Source: Prochlorococcus marinus XMU1404 (GTDB lineage Bacteria > Cyanobacteriota > Cyanobacteriia > PCC-6307 > Cyanobiaceae). Taken from it: 64,000 nucleotides of DNA. The stretch spans positions 372,001 to 436,000 of the forward strand of contig NZ_JAAORE010000002.1 of assembly GCF_017696175.1 (NCBI RefSeq), given 5' to 3'. Of this stretch, positions 49,012 to 59,166 are shown piece by piece. The number at the start of each line of letters is the position of its first letter. Position 1 is the first letter of the stretch. The translations under genes and the position numbers were made by a program. A model generated the notes under the pieces. The model searched no databases. It saw only the letters and a list, made by a program, of their open reading frames with translations, and was not told where the DNA came from.

Positions 49012-50715
49012 TTAATTTAAATAATATATATCTAGAAATTTTTTCGCTCTTGTAACAGCAGTATAAAATAACCTTCTTTCAAAATTATCTCTGCAAAAGA
49101 TATTTTGATTATCTTTTTTTTCTTTTACAGCATATTGATTTCTTTTATACTTTTGGGACCACAAAATGCTTACTTTTTCAGATTCACTTCCTTGAGATTT
49201 ATGAATAGTAATTGCTATTGCTGGGACAACATTTTCTAAATTAGATGGATCAATTAATGAGACAATTTCTTCGTTATTATCATTAAATTTTCTAAAAAGA
49301 TATTTTCTATTATTTTTTAAACCTATAAGTACTCCGATATCCCCATTTGACAATCCAAGTTCATTATTATTTTTTGTACACATGATCGGAACACCCTCTT
49401 TAAGAGTTTTAAGGTCATAGGGTTTTTTTTGACCAAAAACAATTTCATTCAAATACTCAACACTCCATATTCCGGAATTTTTTTCGCATAAAATCAAGTG
49501 ACTTTGTAAATCCAGAAATATCTTATCTACTAAATCTTTTTCATTGAGCAATAAATTATCAATACTCTCATCAAATATATATTTTTTTTTACTTAAATTT
49601 GAAGTTGAAAGATTTAACTGTTTTAGATGACTTGAAATCGAAAAAAATAGATCTTTTGGAATATCTTTTTCTCTACTTTTTGAAATAGTAATTTCTTTTG
49701 AATAATTATCTTTTTCTAATTCTTTTATCTTTTGATTAAGTAAACAAAAATCATTATTAAATATTAAACTACTAATTAATGCTATATCTCCAATATTTCT
49801 ATAAGTTTTTTCTAAATTTACTACACAAGATTTAATTGAATTATTATCACCATATTCAAACAAATAATTCCAGATAGAACAGTTATTTACTGGAGATAAT
49901 TGATTTTTATCTCCAACTAAAATAATTTTACAGTCCTTTGCTAGCAAATTTAATACTGATTCAATCAAATCGATATTAACCATTGACATTTCATCAATTA
50001 TGAAAATATCAAGCTCTTTTAGTTTAAATTTCAACTTAAGAGATTTATTTTGAGAATTTAAAATCCATCTATGTAAAGTTTGAAATTCTATTTGGTTTAG
50101 AAATTTGCTAAAGGAAATATTTTTCTTATCATTAAGTGCTTCTTTTAGACGAGCAGTAGCTTTACCCGTTGGAGCAGACAAACCAATATTTAAAAAGTTA
50201 TCAGTTAGAAGGAGTTCTAGAATTAACTTTATTATTAAAGTGGTTTTACCTGTGCCTGGTCCTCCTTGAAGAAAAACTAAATTTGAATATTTAAATATAT
50301 TTTTAATTTGATCAATTTTATTATCATCTTTATAAATTATCGAGTTCATTAAATTATCGGTATCAATTTTTTTTAGAAATGAATTAATAACTCTTTCTAT
50401 CTTCTTTGACCATTTTGATAGGGATAGTTTTCTATTTACTAATACGAATGGAGAATTAAGTGAACCTATCAAACCTATATTTTTTAGAACATCTATATGT
50501 TTATTGGGCCAGCCATCTTCTAATAATTCAAAGATTATTAAACTATTATCAACATCAATAATAGTTTCACCATTTTTTTCAAACTCTAATAAAATTCTTA
50601 TTGCATCTTTTACAAAATTTCCATGTTTTTTTTCATTAAATTTGAAAATATCTAAGATTAAATTAAATATATGATCATATTGGAACTTTTCAATATGAGT
50701 AGTAGTTTTAGTCAT
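49012..50715 (-). CDS. recD: exodeoxyribonuclease V alpha subunit RecD
   Basis: This 567-residue superfamily 1 helicase has Walker A QGGPGTGKTTLI near residue 152, Walker B IIDEMSMVN, VGDKNQLSPV, and the C-terminal AITIHKSQGSE and YTAVTRAKKFL. RecD is the fast 5'-3' motor of RecBCD and is close to the usual size (E. coli 608). It begins one base after recB ends, so subunit ratios are probably set by translational coupling. Confidence 0.93.
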   Translation of the reverse strand: MTKTTTHIEKFQYDHIFNLILDIFKFNEKKHGNFVKDAIRILLEFEKNGETIIDVDNSLIIFELLEDGWPNKHIDVLKNIGLIGSLNSPFVLVNRKLSLSKWSKKIERVINSFLKKIDTDNLMNSIIYKDDNKIDQIKNIFKYSNLVFLQGGPGTGKTTLIIKLILELLLTDNFLNIGLSAPTGKATARLKEALNDKKNISFSKFLNQIEFQTLHRWILNSQNKSLKLKFKLKELDIFIIDEMSMVNIDLIESVLNLLAKDCKIILVGDKNQLSPVNNCSIWNYLFEYGDNNSIKSCVVNLEKTYRNIGDIALISSLIFNNDFCLLNQKIKELEKDNYSKEITISKSREKDIPKDLFFSISSHLKQLNLSTSNLSKKKYIFDESIDNLLLNEKDLVDKIFLDLQSHLILCEKNSGIWSVEYLNEIVFGQKKPYDLKTLKEGVPIMCTKNNNELGLSNGDIGVLIGLKNNRKYLFRKFNDNNEEIVSLIDPSNLENVVPAIAITIHKSQGSESEKVSILWSQKYKRNQYAVKEKKDNQNIFCRDNFERRLFYTAVTRAKKFLDIYYLN

Positions 50716-50716
50716 T

Positions 50717-53700
50717 CTAAAAAAGGTTATCTAAATAATTAATTCTTTTTAAAGGTGCTTTGCCAATAAAAATACCTGGAGATATATCTTTCGACTTAGA
50801 ATTTTCAAATAATTCAAAATCTGGCAATCCCTTTAAAAACAAATAAATATATCCTCCTAGATGTTTATGTGGTTGATAATTTTTAAGTCGCCACTTTAAT
50901 AATCTATGCAATGCTAATAAATATAGATGAGATTGCAATGGATAATGATGTTTAATCATTTCATTTCTCATATTTTCATAGTTATAGTTTATTGGTAAAC
51001 AATCACTATTATCACTACCAGAAATCAAATTACTTTTCCAATCAATTACCCACCATTTACTATCTTCTAATTTATTACCTACAGGGAAAACACAATCAAT
51101 ACATCCTGAATGAAAGCCTTTATTCATAATTTGAAGATCATTTATTTTGTTTGCATATTCTTCACCAAATTCATATTCCTGATCTAAAAAAAAGCATTTT
51201 GATATATCATTAGCATTAATATTTTTACCTTCATAAGAAAGGGTTAAATCATATTTAAGTTCCTTAATTAAGTATTCATTTGGGATATCAACTAGTTTCT
51301 TATTTTGTAATTCGCTTCCTAAAGATATATTTATAATTCTTATAATCGCATCTTTTACTTTAAAAGCCAAAGAAGTATCGATTTGATGAAAGTTCAATTC
51401 CTCAATAATTAAATCAATTAATTCTTGATTATTATCGTTTCTAAATTCAAATCTTTCTATTATTTTGTGAAGGCAAGTCCCAGCAATAGTTCCTTTTGGG
51501 AATTCACTTAAGGGATTAGGATAAGAAAAATAATTAGGATAATTCTTTGATTTCCTAATGATAGACTCTTTGATAATTGATATATTATCTTCATAATCCT
51601 GATATTGATTAATGACTGCATCAATATTTTTATCTTTACGTATCCAAGAAGAATAACTTGAATAAGAAATAAATTGATCAGAATTAAATTCATTAGATAT
51701 TTTTTTATTAACATGATCGATTTTCCAAAGATTATTATTCAATCGGTTTGTTTGGAACTTAGAAAAAATTTCTTTTATTTTCTCTTTTTCTATCCTGACT
51801 TCAAAAGTAGACTTATATATATTGATATTTTCCAAATTACTAAGTAAATCATTATTTAAAATATTATTTCTATCTTCTAGATCATTAAAAACAATAAGTT
51901 TATATTTGCTCCTTGTAAGTGCTACATAAATTAATCTCTCACTCTCTTTAAATAAATCTTCTTCTTCTGTTAATTTAAATTTTTCAACCTTCGAGTAATT
52001 ATTAGAAATATTTATGTATATGTTTCTATCAATAGTTGATTTCCAAAGAGGTCCTTTAATATTATTTGACTTATTTGAGATAATTGAGAGATAAGGACAT
52101 AGGACAATTTCAAATTCGAGGCCCTTACTACTATGAATGGTAGAAAGATTTATTCCATTTTGAGGATTATAATCTTTCGCCAAAAAATCTTCTCCAGTAG
52201 AAATTCTTAAAATATGATCTAACTGATTTTTATACCAGTTGAAGACTATATTGAGATTAAAATCATTATTCATTAATTCTTTTTCAACAATTTCTGAAAG
52301 TTGAAATAAATTTGAATTTAAATCTGAATCTTGAATAATCGAGGATGACTTGTAATTTATAAGGATTTCATTAACAATGTTTAAAAAACCTTTTTCTCTT
52401 AGTTCTTTGGACCAAGTAATGCATTTATTAATTAAGATTTCTAAATTATTACTAATTCCATCATCAAGTAAATCTTCTAATTTTATTTCTATAAACTTTG
52501 AAGTGGCAAGCAAAGTTATATTTTTAAAAGACCTCGGATTTAATAAACATTCAATGAATAAAAATACTAGAGAACTTGCTTCCGTATCAAAAATATTTTG
52601 TTTATTTTGAATTTTGCATGGGAGGTTAAAGTGATTTAATTTTTTTTTTAAATCTAAGCATTGCGAATTGTTTAATGTAAGAATCGCAATTTTATTAATA
52701 TCAATTTCTTTATTATTTAAAATAAAGTTAACTATGTAATGAGTTACAAGATCCTCTATATCAGTCTCTTTTTTTGAAAATTCTACAATTTCAAACACAT
52801 CTTTAAACTTAAATTCAGAATTAAAAGTTTCATTAATTCTAGAGGTTAATTTCCTATAGTTTAGTTTTGATTGTTTAATTCCATTCTTATAAAGTTTATT
52901 AAGAACATCGAGTAACTTTTTTGAGGATCTATAGTTATCTGTAAGACTAAAAACTTCGATTGCATTAGATCTTGCATCTAAGTAAGTTTCAATATCTCCA
53001 CCTCTAAATTTGTAGATCGCTTGTTTTGGATCACCTACGCAAAGTAAAAAATGATTTTTTGTATTAAAGAACTTTTGTATTAAATTCCACTGAGTAATAT
53101 CTGTATCTTGAAACTCATCTACTAAGACACATTTAAATCTATTTTGAATACTAGATAGAGTATTACTATTACTAATTTCTGAATCTAGAAATGTATTTTC
53201 TACAGTCTTTATAAGATCATTAAAGTTGAAAATAGAAAAACTTTTCTTTAATTCAATTAATTTTATATAAGCTAATTGGGTAAATATTCTTACAAATTCA
53301 GTATAGAAACCCTCTTTTATTTTATAAATTTTGTCCTGTAATTCATTAAATTTAGTAAAATCTAATTTCAGATTATGTTTATTAATTTCTTTAGATATAT
53401 TTTCATTGTAAAAATATTTAGATAAAAGATCATCTTTAGAAATATCATATATAAAATCAATCACATTTTTAGAATTAAGACTTTTGTTAATCTCTTCAAT
53501 CCAACAAATTATTTGATTAAACTTATCATTTCTTGGCTTTGCTGCATATATTTGACTTTTTCCACCACTCTCCTTAATTAATTTTCCCAACTCTATGAGT
53601 TGTAAAAATAATTCCTTTCCTTTCTTATTCCATTCAACACAAAATTCGTTCCAATTTAAATAAAAAAATTCATTAAAATAATTATTTAAATCAATAATCT

Positions 53701-54343
53701 TATATTTGTTATTTATTTGAAATTTACAGATATTTTCTTGATCTATATTTTTTAAAATTTCTACAAAAAATGACTTATTGATCCTACTTCCAAATCTAGA
53801 ACTTATTTTTTTTTTGTTGACTGCTGAAATAAGCTCATGATTAAGATTCAGAAAATCATCAATCCACAAATCATCTATTACATCTTTATACAAATTATCA
53901 ATATTATTCTCAATATATGGATCTTGAGTTACACCTATTTCAATACTATATTCATCAATAATATTATTACAAAAAGCATGGAATGTAGTTACTTTTAACT
54001 TATAGAATTCATTTATAAAATTATCAATTTCGGAAATTATTTTTTCCTTAGATTTGCCTTTATCCTTAAAATTTAGATACCAATCCTTAAGAGTATTATC
54101 TACCTTACTTTGATTATGATTTTGCAAATAAAATTTTAAATTCTGAAATCTCGAAAGTATTTTATCTCGTAATTCAGAACAAGTGTTTTTTGTAAAACTT
54201 AGCAAGAGTATCTCATCTGGTTTGACTTTTTTCTCCAAAACATTTCTTAGAACTATGTGAGCTAAAGTAAAACTTTTACCAGTTCCTGCACTTGCTTCTA
54301 CTAATTTAAACTTATTATCTAATTTAATTTGATTAATATCCAT
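50717..54343 (-). CDS. recB: exodeoxyribonuclease V beta subunit RecB
   Basis: This 1208-residue UvrD-type helicase has Walker A VEASAGTGKSFTLAHI (residues 16-31), the VDEFQDTD motif II, VGDPKQAIYKFRGGD, and STIHSSKGLEFEIV. The C-terminal nuclease domain keeps the metal site in GCIDCVFP and the WWVIDWKSN motif. It should therefore be a complete helicase-nuclease of the RecBCD break-repair complex. It lies between the methyltransferase-like gene and recD. Confidence 0.95.
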   Translation of the reverse strand: MDINQIKLDNKFKLVEASAGTGKSFTLAHIVLRNVLEKKVKPDEILLLSFTKNTCSELRDKILSRFQNLKFYLQNHNQSKVDNTLKDWYLNFKDKGKSKEKIISEIDNFINEFYKLKVTTFHAFCNNIIDEYSIEIGVTQDPYIENNIDNLYKDVIDDLWIDDFLNLNHELISAVNKKKISSRFGSRINKSFFVEILKNIDQENICKFQINNKYKIIDLNNYFNEFFYLNWNEFCVEWNKKGKELFLQLIELGKLIKESGGKSQIYAAKPRNDKFNQIICWIEEINKSLNSKNVIDFIYDISKDDLLSKYFYNENISKEINKHNLKLDFTKFNELQDKIYKIKEGFYTEFVRIFTQLAYIKLIELKKSFSIFNFNDLIKTVENTFLDSEISNSNTLSSIQNRFKCVLVDEFQDTDITQWNLIQKFFNTKNHFLLCVGDPKQAIYKFRGGDIETYLDARSNAIEVFSLTDNYRSSKKLLDVLNKLYKNGIKQSKLNYRKLTSRINETFNSEFKFKDVFEIVEFSKKETDIEDLVTHYIVNFILNNKEIDINKIAILTLNNSQCLDLKKKLNHFNLPCKIQNKQNIFDTEASSLVFLFIECLLNPRSFKNITLLATSKFIEIKLEDLLDDGISNNLEILINKCITWSKELREKGFLNIVNEILINYKSSSIIQDSDLNSNLFQLSEIVEKELMNNDFNLNIVFNWYKNQLDHILRISTGEDFLAKDYNPQNGINLSTIHSSKGLEFEIVLCPYLSIISNKSNNIKGPLWKSTIDRNIYINISNNYSKVEKFKLTEEEDLFKESERLIYVALTRSKYKLIVFNDLEDRNNILNNDLLSNLENINIYKSTFEVRIEKEKIKEIFSKFQTNRLNNNLWKIDHVNKKISNEFNSDQFISYSSYSSWIRKDKNIDAVINQYQDYEDNISIIKESIIRKSKNYPNYFSYPNPLSEFPKGTIAGTCLHKIIERFEFRNDNNQELIDLIIEELNFHQIDTSLAFKVKDAIIRIINISLGSELQNKKLVDIPNEYLIKELKYDLTLSYEGKNINANDISKCFFLDQEYEFGEEYANKINDLQIMNKGFHSGCIDCVFPVGNKLEDSKWWVIDWKSNLISGSDNSDCLPINYNYENMRNEMIKHHYPLQSHLYLLALHRLLKWRLKNYQPHKHLGGYIYLFLKGLPDFELFENSKSKDISPGIFIGKAPLKRINYLDNLF

Positions 54344-54355
54344 ATCTTTATTAAA

Positions 54356-54829
54356 TTAAACTTTGACCTCATTTTTATATATTAAGTAATTCTTAAATTT
54401 ATTCACTAAATATTTCTCTTCCAAGGCAATCTTAAATTTAATTAATAAAGCTAGACTTATTGTCAAAATTAGATAATAAATAGATAATTTAATTATAAAA
54501 ACTCCAATGGAAATAAATATTAAAGAATAGTACATAGGATGACGAGTAAATCGATAAATACCTGTAGTAACAAGATTGCTATTGTTAATAGGTCTTGGGA
54601 AAGGGGATAAATTTCTACCTAAGTCTTTAATTGAAACTAACATTATTATGAAAGCGATTATGATAATTAAAATACCCATGAGATAAGAAAAAAGACTTGC
54701 TTGAATTATTTGTTTTTGAGGAAGAAATCCCCATTTAAAAAAATGGAGACTAATAATAAAGAACTGTAAAAAAACAAGCATTAGATCATAAGCAGCTTTA
54801 AAAAAATTTTTCAACTGAAATTTAGACAT
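54356..54829 (-). CDS. isoprenylcysteine carboxyl methyltransferase-like membrane protein
   Basis: This 157-residue integral membrane protein has about four hydrophobic helices and the ICMT/PEMT motif VTTGIYRFTRHPMYYSL, followed by a C-terminal EEKYLVNKF. Related bacterial proteins methylate lipids or other hydrophobic substrates with SAM; the substrate here is unknown. It sits exactly between recC (3 bases upstream) and recB (12 bases downstream), so it must be co-transcribed with the nuclease genes. Confidence 0.82.
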   Translation of the reverse strand: MSKFQLKNFFKAAYDLMLVFLQFFIISLHFFKWGFLPQKQIIQASLFSYLMGILIIIIAFIIMLVSIKDLGRNLSPFPRPINNSNLVTTGIYRFTRHPMYYSLIFISIGVFIIKLSIYYLILTISLALLIKFKIALEEKYLVNKFKNYLIYKNEVKV

Positions 54830-54832
54830 TAT

Positions 54833-57800
54833 TTATTTCGTTAATGCTTCAATTAGAGGACCATATAATCTGTATGATAATTGATCAAAATTATTATTTC
54901 CAAGAAAGAAATCTGCTTCTTTTTCATTACCAAAACACATTTTCATTTCGATATTATCTCTTTCTCCTTTAGAAAAATTTTTAATTCCAATCCATTTATC
55001 TTTAAAAGCTTTATTTTCATTTTTTGATTTTATTTTTGCTTCTATATATTTATAAGTGCTTTCTGGTGGGAGAGGTAAACATTTTTCAGAATAATTTTTA
55101 AAAATATTTATGTATTCCTCCAAAATTAGATTTGATTCTTTAGCTCCTGGTGATTGAATAATTTGCGATTTATAATTATTTTCTGTTCTAAAAATTACTT
55201 TAGTCCTTTTTATATTCTTCTTTAAAGAAGAAATAAAGAGTAATTTTATCCAAGCCTCAGTCAAACGACTTAAACTTAATTTCGCATTAATTAATTCAAT
55301 TACGGTGTCATCAGCGATTAAATATTCTTCTTTATTCGCTTTTGATTTAACATAGATTTTATTAATATTATTATGTTGACTCAAACTTGCAGATAGACTG
55401 CTTAATAATTCTTTGATTTCTTTTTCTTTTGTAAAAATACTATTTTTGGGCATAATAATACGATTTTCAGCCAATTGATCTTTAATATTTAATTCATTTA
55501 ATTGATCAATAATATTATGATTATCAATCTCTATTTGTTGGATTATTTTTGTAATTAGTTGCGACTTTTCCAGATTGCTTACATACTCCTCGTCTGGATG
55601 ATGAATAAATATTTCCTTGGGAGAAATATTGTTTTTATTAAGCCAATATTTTTGTGGAGTCTTGAACCAATAAATCAATTCTGATAATTTGTAATTTTTA
55701 ATATCAGATTTTTTTTCATTCCAATTTATATCTTCTATTAAAGAATAATTACTTTTAATAATCTTTGATTTATCAAGATCAATTATTTCATTTTTATTTA
55801 AATCAGAATCTTTAATTATTAGTTCTCTATGGCATTGGTTTAAAAAACTATCAAAAAAAGAAATTAACTCTTTTATAGGAAAAGAAACATCTAATTTTTT
55901 ATTGTCTTTATCATTTTTTACCCAAGTAACTATAAATTTTTCTCTACAGGCAATTAATAACTCTAGAAATGCATATTTCTCTCTTTCAAAAACAGATGGA
56001 TCTCCAAGGTTATATTTATTATTTAATAAATTAATATTTTCATTCTTTGGTAATTTTGGATAATAATCACTATTCATGTCTATTAGGAAGATAACCTTAT
56101 GTGGAATATGCCTTGAATTCTCAATATCACTTACTAGGATCTTGTTGAGCCGTGATTTGCTTTGATATTTAGCTTTATTTATGCAAGAAATTAATATTTC
56201 TCTAAAAACTTTTAACAATATAAGATCATCGGGTATTAAAGTTATTGCGTGATTATCAAGAATTCTATTTATTTCACTAATTTCTAAATTCAAATTATAA
56301 TTTGAATCAGCAATATTTTTTAATATAAACTTTATCTTTTCAACCCAACTTAAATAGGAAAAGGACCCCCTTAGTAAATTAATATATTTTTTTAAATGAA
56401 GTAATATTTTAACCCATTTATTCAAATCCAAACTTATATTTTTATAGCTAAATGGTTTCAAATTAAGATTACTTAAATTGACTTCTTTGTCATAAATTAA
56501 GCCTAAAGTAATTCTATTTATGCACCAATCTAGGGTATTTTTCTCTTCACCAAATTTTTCATTATCATCTAATCCCCAATGAAAACCGGCTTTGGTAAGT
56601 AAGAAAATAATTTCATCCTTCTCAGTAATATTAAAATCAAAAATGTTTTGAGTTACTTTTTTCGAAAGAATATAATCTATTTTTTCAAGTGTAATTTTTT
56701 CACTTGCTAATTCAGTGATGTCAATTAGAAATTCATAAATGCCTGAAGAGTCATGATTATCCTCATCAATAAAAAAATAAGGTATCTTTTCACCATTAAT
56801 TAACTCATTATTAAAGATGTACCTTAGATAAGGTTTAATTAGATTAGTTTGTGGAGATAAAACAGCAATATCACTATATTTAATATTCTCACAAGAATTT
56901 ATTATTTCTATAATTTTATTTCTTAAATATTCAAATTGACTATTCTGATTAGAATGCTCATAAAGTAATATTGAATCATCGGTTTTATCTACTATAAAAT
57001 CATTGTTATTATTATCAATTAGTCTTTTTTGAATTTGATTAAGAAGAGGAATATATTTCTTCTCAGAGAAATTAGTTGTTGGATCAATATAAATTAGATT
57101 ATTTTTTAAATTTATACCTTCCGTATCAATATTTTCATCAATTAATTTTTGAAAGTTGGCTCCAAATTTACCAAATATTTTTTCAATATTTGTATTATTT
57201 AAATTATTTCTGCTTTTTAAATTATCAAATTCCAGCTCCCCCTCAAGACAATTTATTCTATTCCATAAATCTTCCCCAGCAGATAATAAATATAAATTTA
57301 CATTAGTAAATTTTGAAAGTTCTGAATAAAAGTTAATATGTAGTTTAGATAAGTTATTATCGGAAAAAATATAAATTTGATTTGGCACTTTAAGTGGAAA
57401 GTTTTTAATTTTTCTTAAATTCTTTATCACTTCAATCATGTATAGACATGAAGGTTTTTCTGATATCTTTTTCTCTAATAATTTATATAAAATAGGTTGC
57501 CAAAATTGATCTGAATTTAAATTCTTAAATAGACTAGGTGAATTAATTTCATATTTATTCCATTGATCAATCATTTCAGGTCTAAAAATTAGATAATCAA
57601 TAAAATTATTCGTAATCTTTTTTGTCAGATTATATATATCTCCATCAATTGTCTTTTTATTATCCAAATATTTATCAATCCAAATTCTAAGAGGAAGTGA
57701 TTCTTTAAAGCTATTTAATTCTTCCAAGGAATCAATAATGCTCCATTTAATTGACTCAAAATTCCATAAGCCCGTATCATTCTGTGGAAAAAAATTTGTT

Positions 57801-58015
57801 AATAATGCATCGGTATAACTTGATATTGTCTTTAATTCATAAAGAGCGCTTATTTTATTTTTTATAGTTATTTGTTCACGTAACCACATCCCCAATAAAT
57901 AATTGGGAACAGCTATTTCTAATCTCTCAGTTATAAAAGGAGGACAGACTTTAAGTTCCTCTGCTAAAAGCTCACTAATAACTTCAATTTTGTTTGTCTT
58001 ATAAAGATTGAGCAA
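54833..58015 (-). CDS. recC: exodeoxyribonuclease V gamma subunit RecC
   Basis: This 1060-residue RecC family protein is slightly shorter than E. coli RecC (1122). It contains a degenerate helicase/nuclease fold without ATP-binding motifs. Recognisable blocks include ERLEIAVPNYLLGMWLREQ at the N-terminus, LIYIDPTTNF, IPYFFIDEDNHD, HKVIFLIDMNSDYYP near residue 650, and VTWVKNDKDNKK. RecC scans for Chi and splits the strands. The start is a TTG (58013-58015) 15 bases after ycf54, with no ATG alternative near. Confidence 0.92.
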   Translation of the reverse strand: MLNLYKTNKIEVISELLAEELKVCPPFITERLEIAVPNYLLGMWLREQITIKNKISALYELKTISSYTDALLTNFFPQNDTGLWNFESIKWSIIDSLEELNSFKESLPLRIWIDKYLDNKKTIDGDIYNLTKKITNNFIDYLIFRPEMIDQWNKYEINSPSLFKNLNSDQFWQPILYKLLEKKISEKPSCLYMIEVIKNLRKIKNFPLKVPNQIYIFSDNNLSKLHINFYSELSKFTNVNLYLLSAGEDLWNRINCLEGELEFDNLKSRNNLNNTNIEKIFGKFGANFQKLIDENIDTEGINLKNNLIYIDPTTNFSEKKYIPLLNQIQKRLIDNNNNDFIVDKTDDSILLYEHSNQNSQFEYLRNKIIEIINSCENIKYSDIAVLSPQTNLIKPYLRYIFNNELINGEKIPYFFIDEDNHDSSGIYEFLIDITELASEKITLEKIDYILSKKVTQNIFDFNITEKDEIIFLLTKAGFHWGLDDNEKFGEEKNTLDWCINRITLGLIYDKEVNLSNLNLKPFSYKNISLDLNKWVKILLHLKKYINLLRGSFSYLSWVEKIKFILKNIADSNYNLNLEISEINRILDNHAITLIPDDLILLKVFREILISCINKAKYQSKSRLNKILVSDIENSRHIPHKVIFLIDMNSDYYPKLPKNENINLLNNKYNLGDPSVFEREKYAFLELLIACREKFIVTWVKNDKDNKKLDVSFPIKELISFFDSFLNQCHRELIIKDSDLNKNEIIDLDKSKIIKSNYSLIEDINWNEKKSDIKNYKLSELIYWFKTPQKYWLNKNNISPKEIFIHHPDEEYVSNLEKSQLITKIIQQIEIDNHNIIDQLNELNIKDQLAENRIIMPKNSIFTKEKEIKELLSSLSASLSQHNNINKIYVKSKANKEEYLIADDTVIELINAKLSLSRLTEAWIKLLFISSLKKNIKRTKVIFRTENNYKSQIIQSPGAKESNLILEEYINIFKNYSEKCLPLPPESTYKYIEAKIKSKNENKAFKDKWIGIKNFSKGERDNIEMKMCFGNEKEADFFLGNNNFDQLSYRLYGPLIEALTK

Positions 58016-58030
58016 TTTATCAGTTATATT

Positions 58031-58348
58031 TTACTCAACTTTATATGGATCAGTTATTTCTGCACTAGGACATTCGAATTCACCCACAGCAACAAACTCT
58101 AAACGAAGCTTCAAGAAAGTTATAAATTTTTTATCCTTCGACAAAACAGCAGCTGGAGGTGATGGGATTTTTGACTTCAGATCAATAAATTGAGTTGTTT
58201 GCAAAAAAGATGGATTTTTTAAAAGCCAAAAATCTATTTCTTTTTTGTTTTCTTTATAGTTTCTCTCCCTCTCTTTCAAAATCTCTTCAAGTGGTTCTTC
58301 AACAGTTAAAAACTTTTCACTTGCCGCGACGAAAAAATATGTTGTCAT
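58031..58348 (-). CDS. ycf54: Ycf54, Mg-protoporphyrin IX monomethyl ester cyclase factor
   Basis: This 105-residue protein of the Ycf54/DUF2488 family has MTTYFFVAASEKFLTVEEP at the start, KEIDFWLLKNPSFL, and FITFLKLRLEFVAVGEFECP near the end. Ycf54 binds and stabilises the aerobic cyclase CycI/AcsF, which makes the fifth ring of chlorophyll. It sits 8 bases after pdxJ and 15 bases before recC, with no functional tie to recombination. Confidence 0.95.
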   Translation of the reverse strand: MTTYFFVAASEKFLTVEEPLEEILKERERNYKENKKEIDFWLLKNPSFLQTTQFIDLKSKIPSPPAAVLSKDKKFITFLKLRLEFVAVGEFECPSAEITDPYKVE

Positions 58349-58356
58349 TTTGAAAT

Positions 58357-59073
58357 TTAATTTGATGTAATAAGTGACTTCATTTCACGAACAGATCTCT
58401 CTAATCCTACCGCTAAAGCCCTTGCAACAATACTATGTCCTATGTTTAGCTCGTTTATATTGTTAATTGATGCAATTTTTTTTACATTATTGTAGTTAAG
58501 CCCATGTCCAGCATTAACGATTAATCCAAGGTCATTTGCGTTATGTGCAGACTCTATAATTCTTTGTAACTCAATATATTGATCGTGACCGGTTAATTCA
58601 GCATACTTACCAGTGTGTAATTCTATATATTTAAAACCTATTTCTTTAGAATAATTAATCTGCTCATGAACAGGATCAATAAAAGCACTTACTTCAATAT
58701 TTGAATCTTTTAAACTTTCAACAATATTATTCAGATATCTAGTATTGATTTTTAAATCCAAGCCGCCTTCCGTGGTTACTTCCTCTCTTTTTTCAGGTAC
58801 AAGTGTTACTAAATCTGGAAGAAGCTTTTTGGCAATTTCTAACATTTCTTCTGTAGCAGCCATTTCTAAATTGAGTTTTGTCTTTATTGTTTCTTTCAAA
58901 AGAAATACATCTCTATCCTGTATGTGCCTTCTATCCTCTCTTAAGTGAACTGTTATTGAATCTGCACCCCCTAATTCAGCTAAAAAGGCAAATTGTACAG
59001 GATCTGGTTCTACAGTTCTCCTAGCCTCCCTGACATTAGCTATATGGTCAATGTTTACTCCTAAAGTGGTCAT
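58357..59073 (-). CDS. pdxJ: pyridoxine 5'-phosphate synthase
   Basis: This 238-residue TIM-barrel enzyme opens with GVNIDHIANVREARR and contains the HLREDRRHIQDRD and EVSAFIDP segments and NIGHSIVARALAVGLERSV at the end. It condenses 1-deoxyxylulose 5-phosphate with 3-amino-1-phosphohydroxyacetone in vitamin B6 synthesis. It is the first gene of the pdxJ-ycf54-recC-ICMT-like-recB-recD run, divergent from the acyltransferase gene. Confidence 0.96.
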   Translation of the reverse strand: MTTLGVNIDHIANVREARRTVEPDPVQFAFLAELGGADSITVHLREDRRHIQDRDVFLLKETIKTKLNLEMAATEEMLEIAKKLLPDLVTLVPEKREEVTTEGGLDLKINTRYLNNIVESLKDSNIEVSAFIDPVHEQINYSKEIGFKYIELHTGKYAELTGHDQYIELQRIIESAHNANDLGLIVNAGHGLNYNNVKKIASINNINELNIGHSIVARALAVGLERSVREMKSLITSN

Positions 59074-59166
59074 AATTTAATAATCTTAGTTTCTAGACAA
59101 TCTAGTAACCGCCCAATAATAGCTAATAAAAAATAACAAACACTTAAATTATTAATATATAAATAA

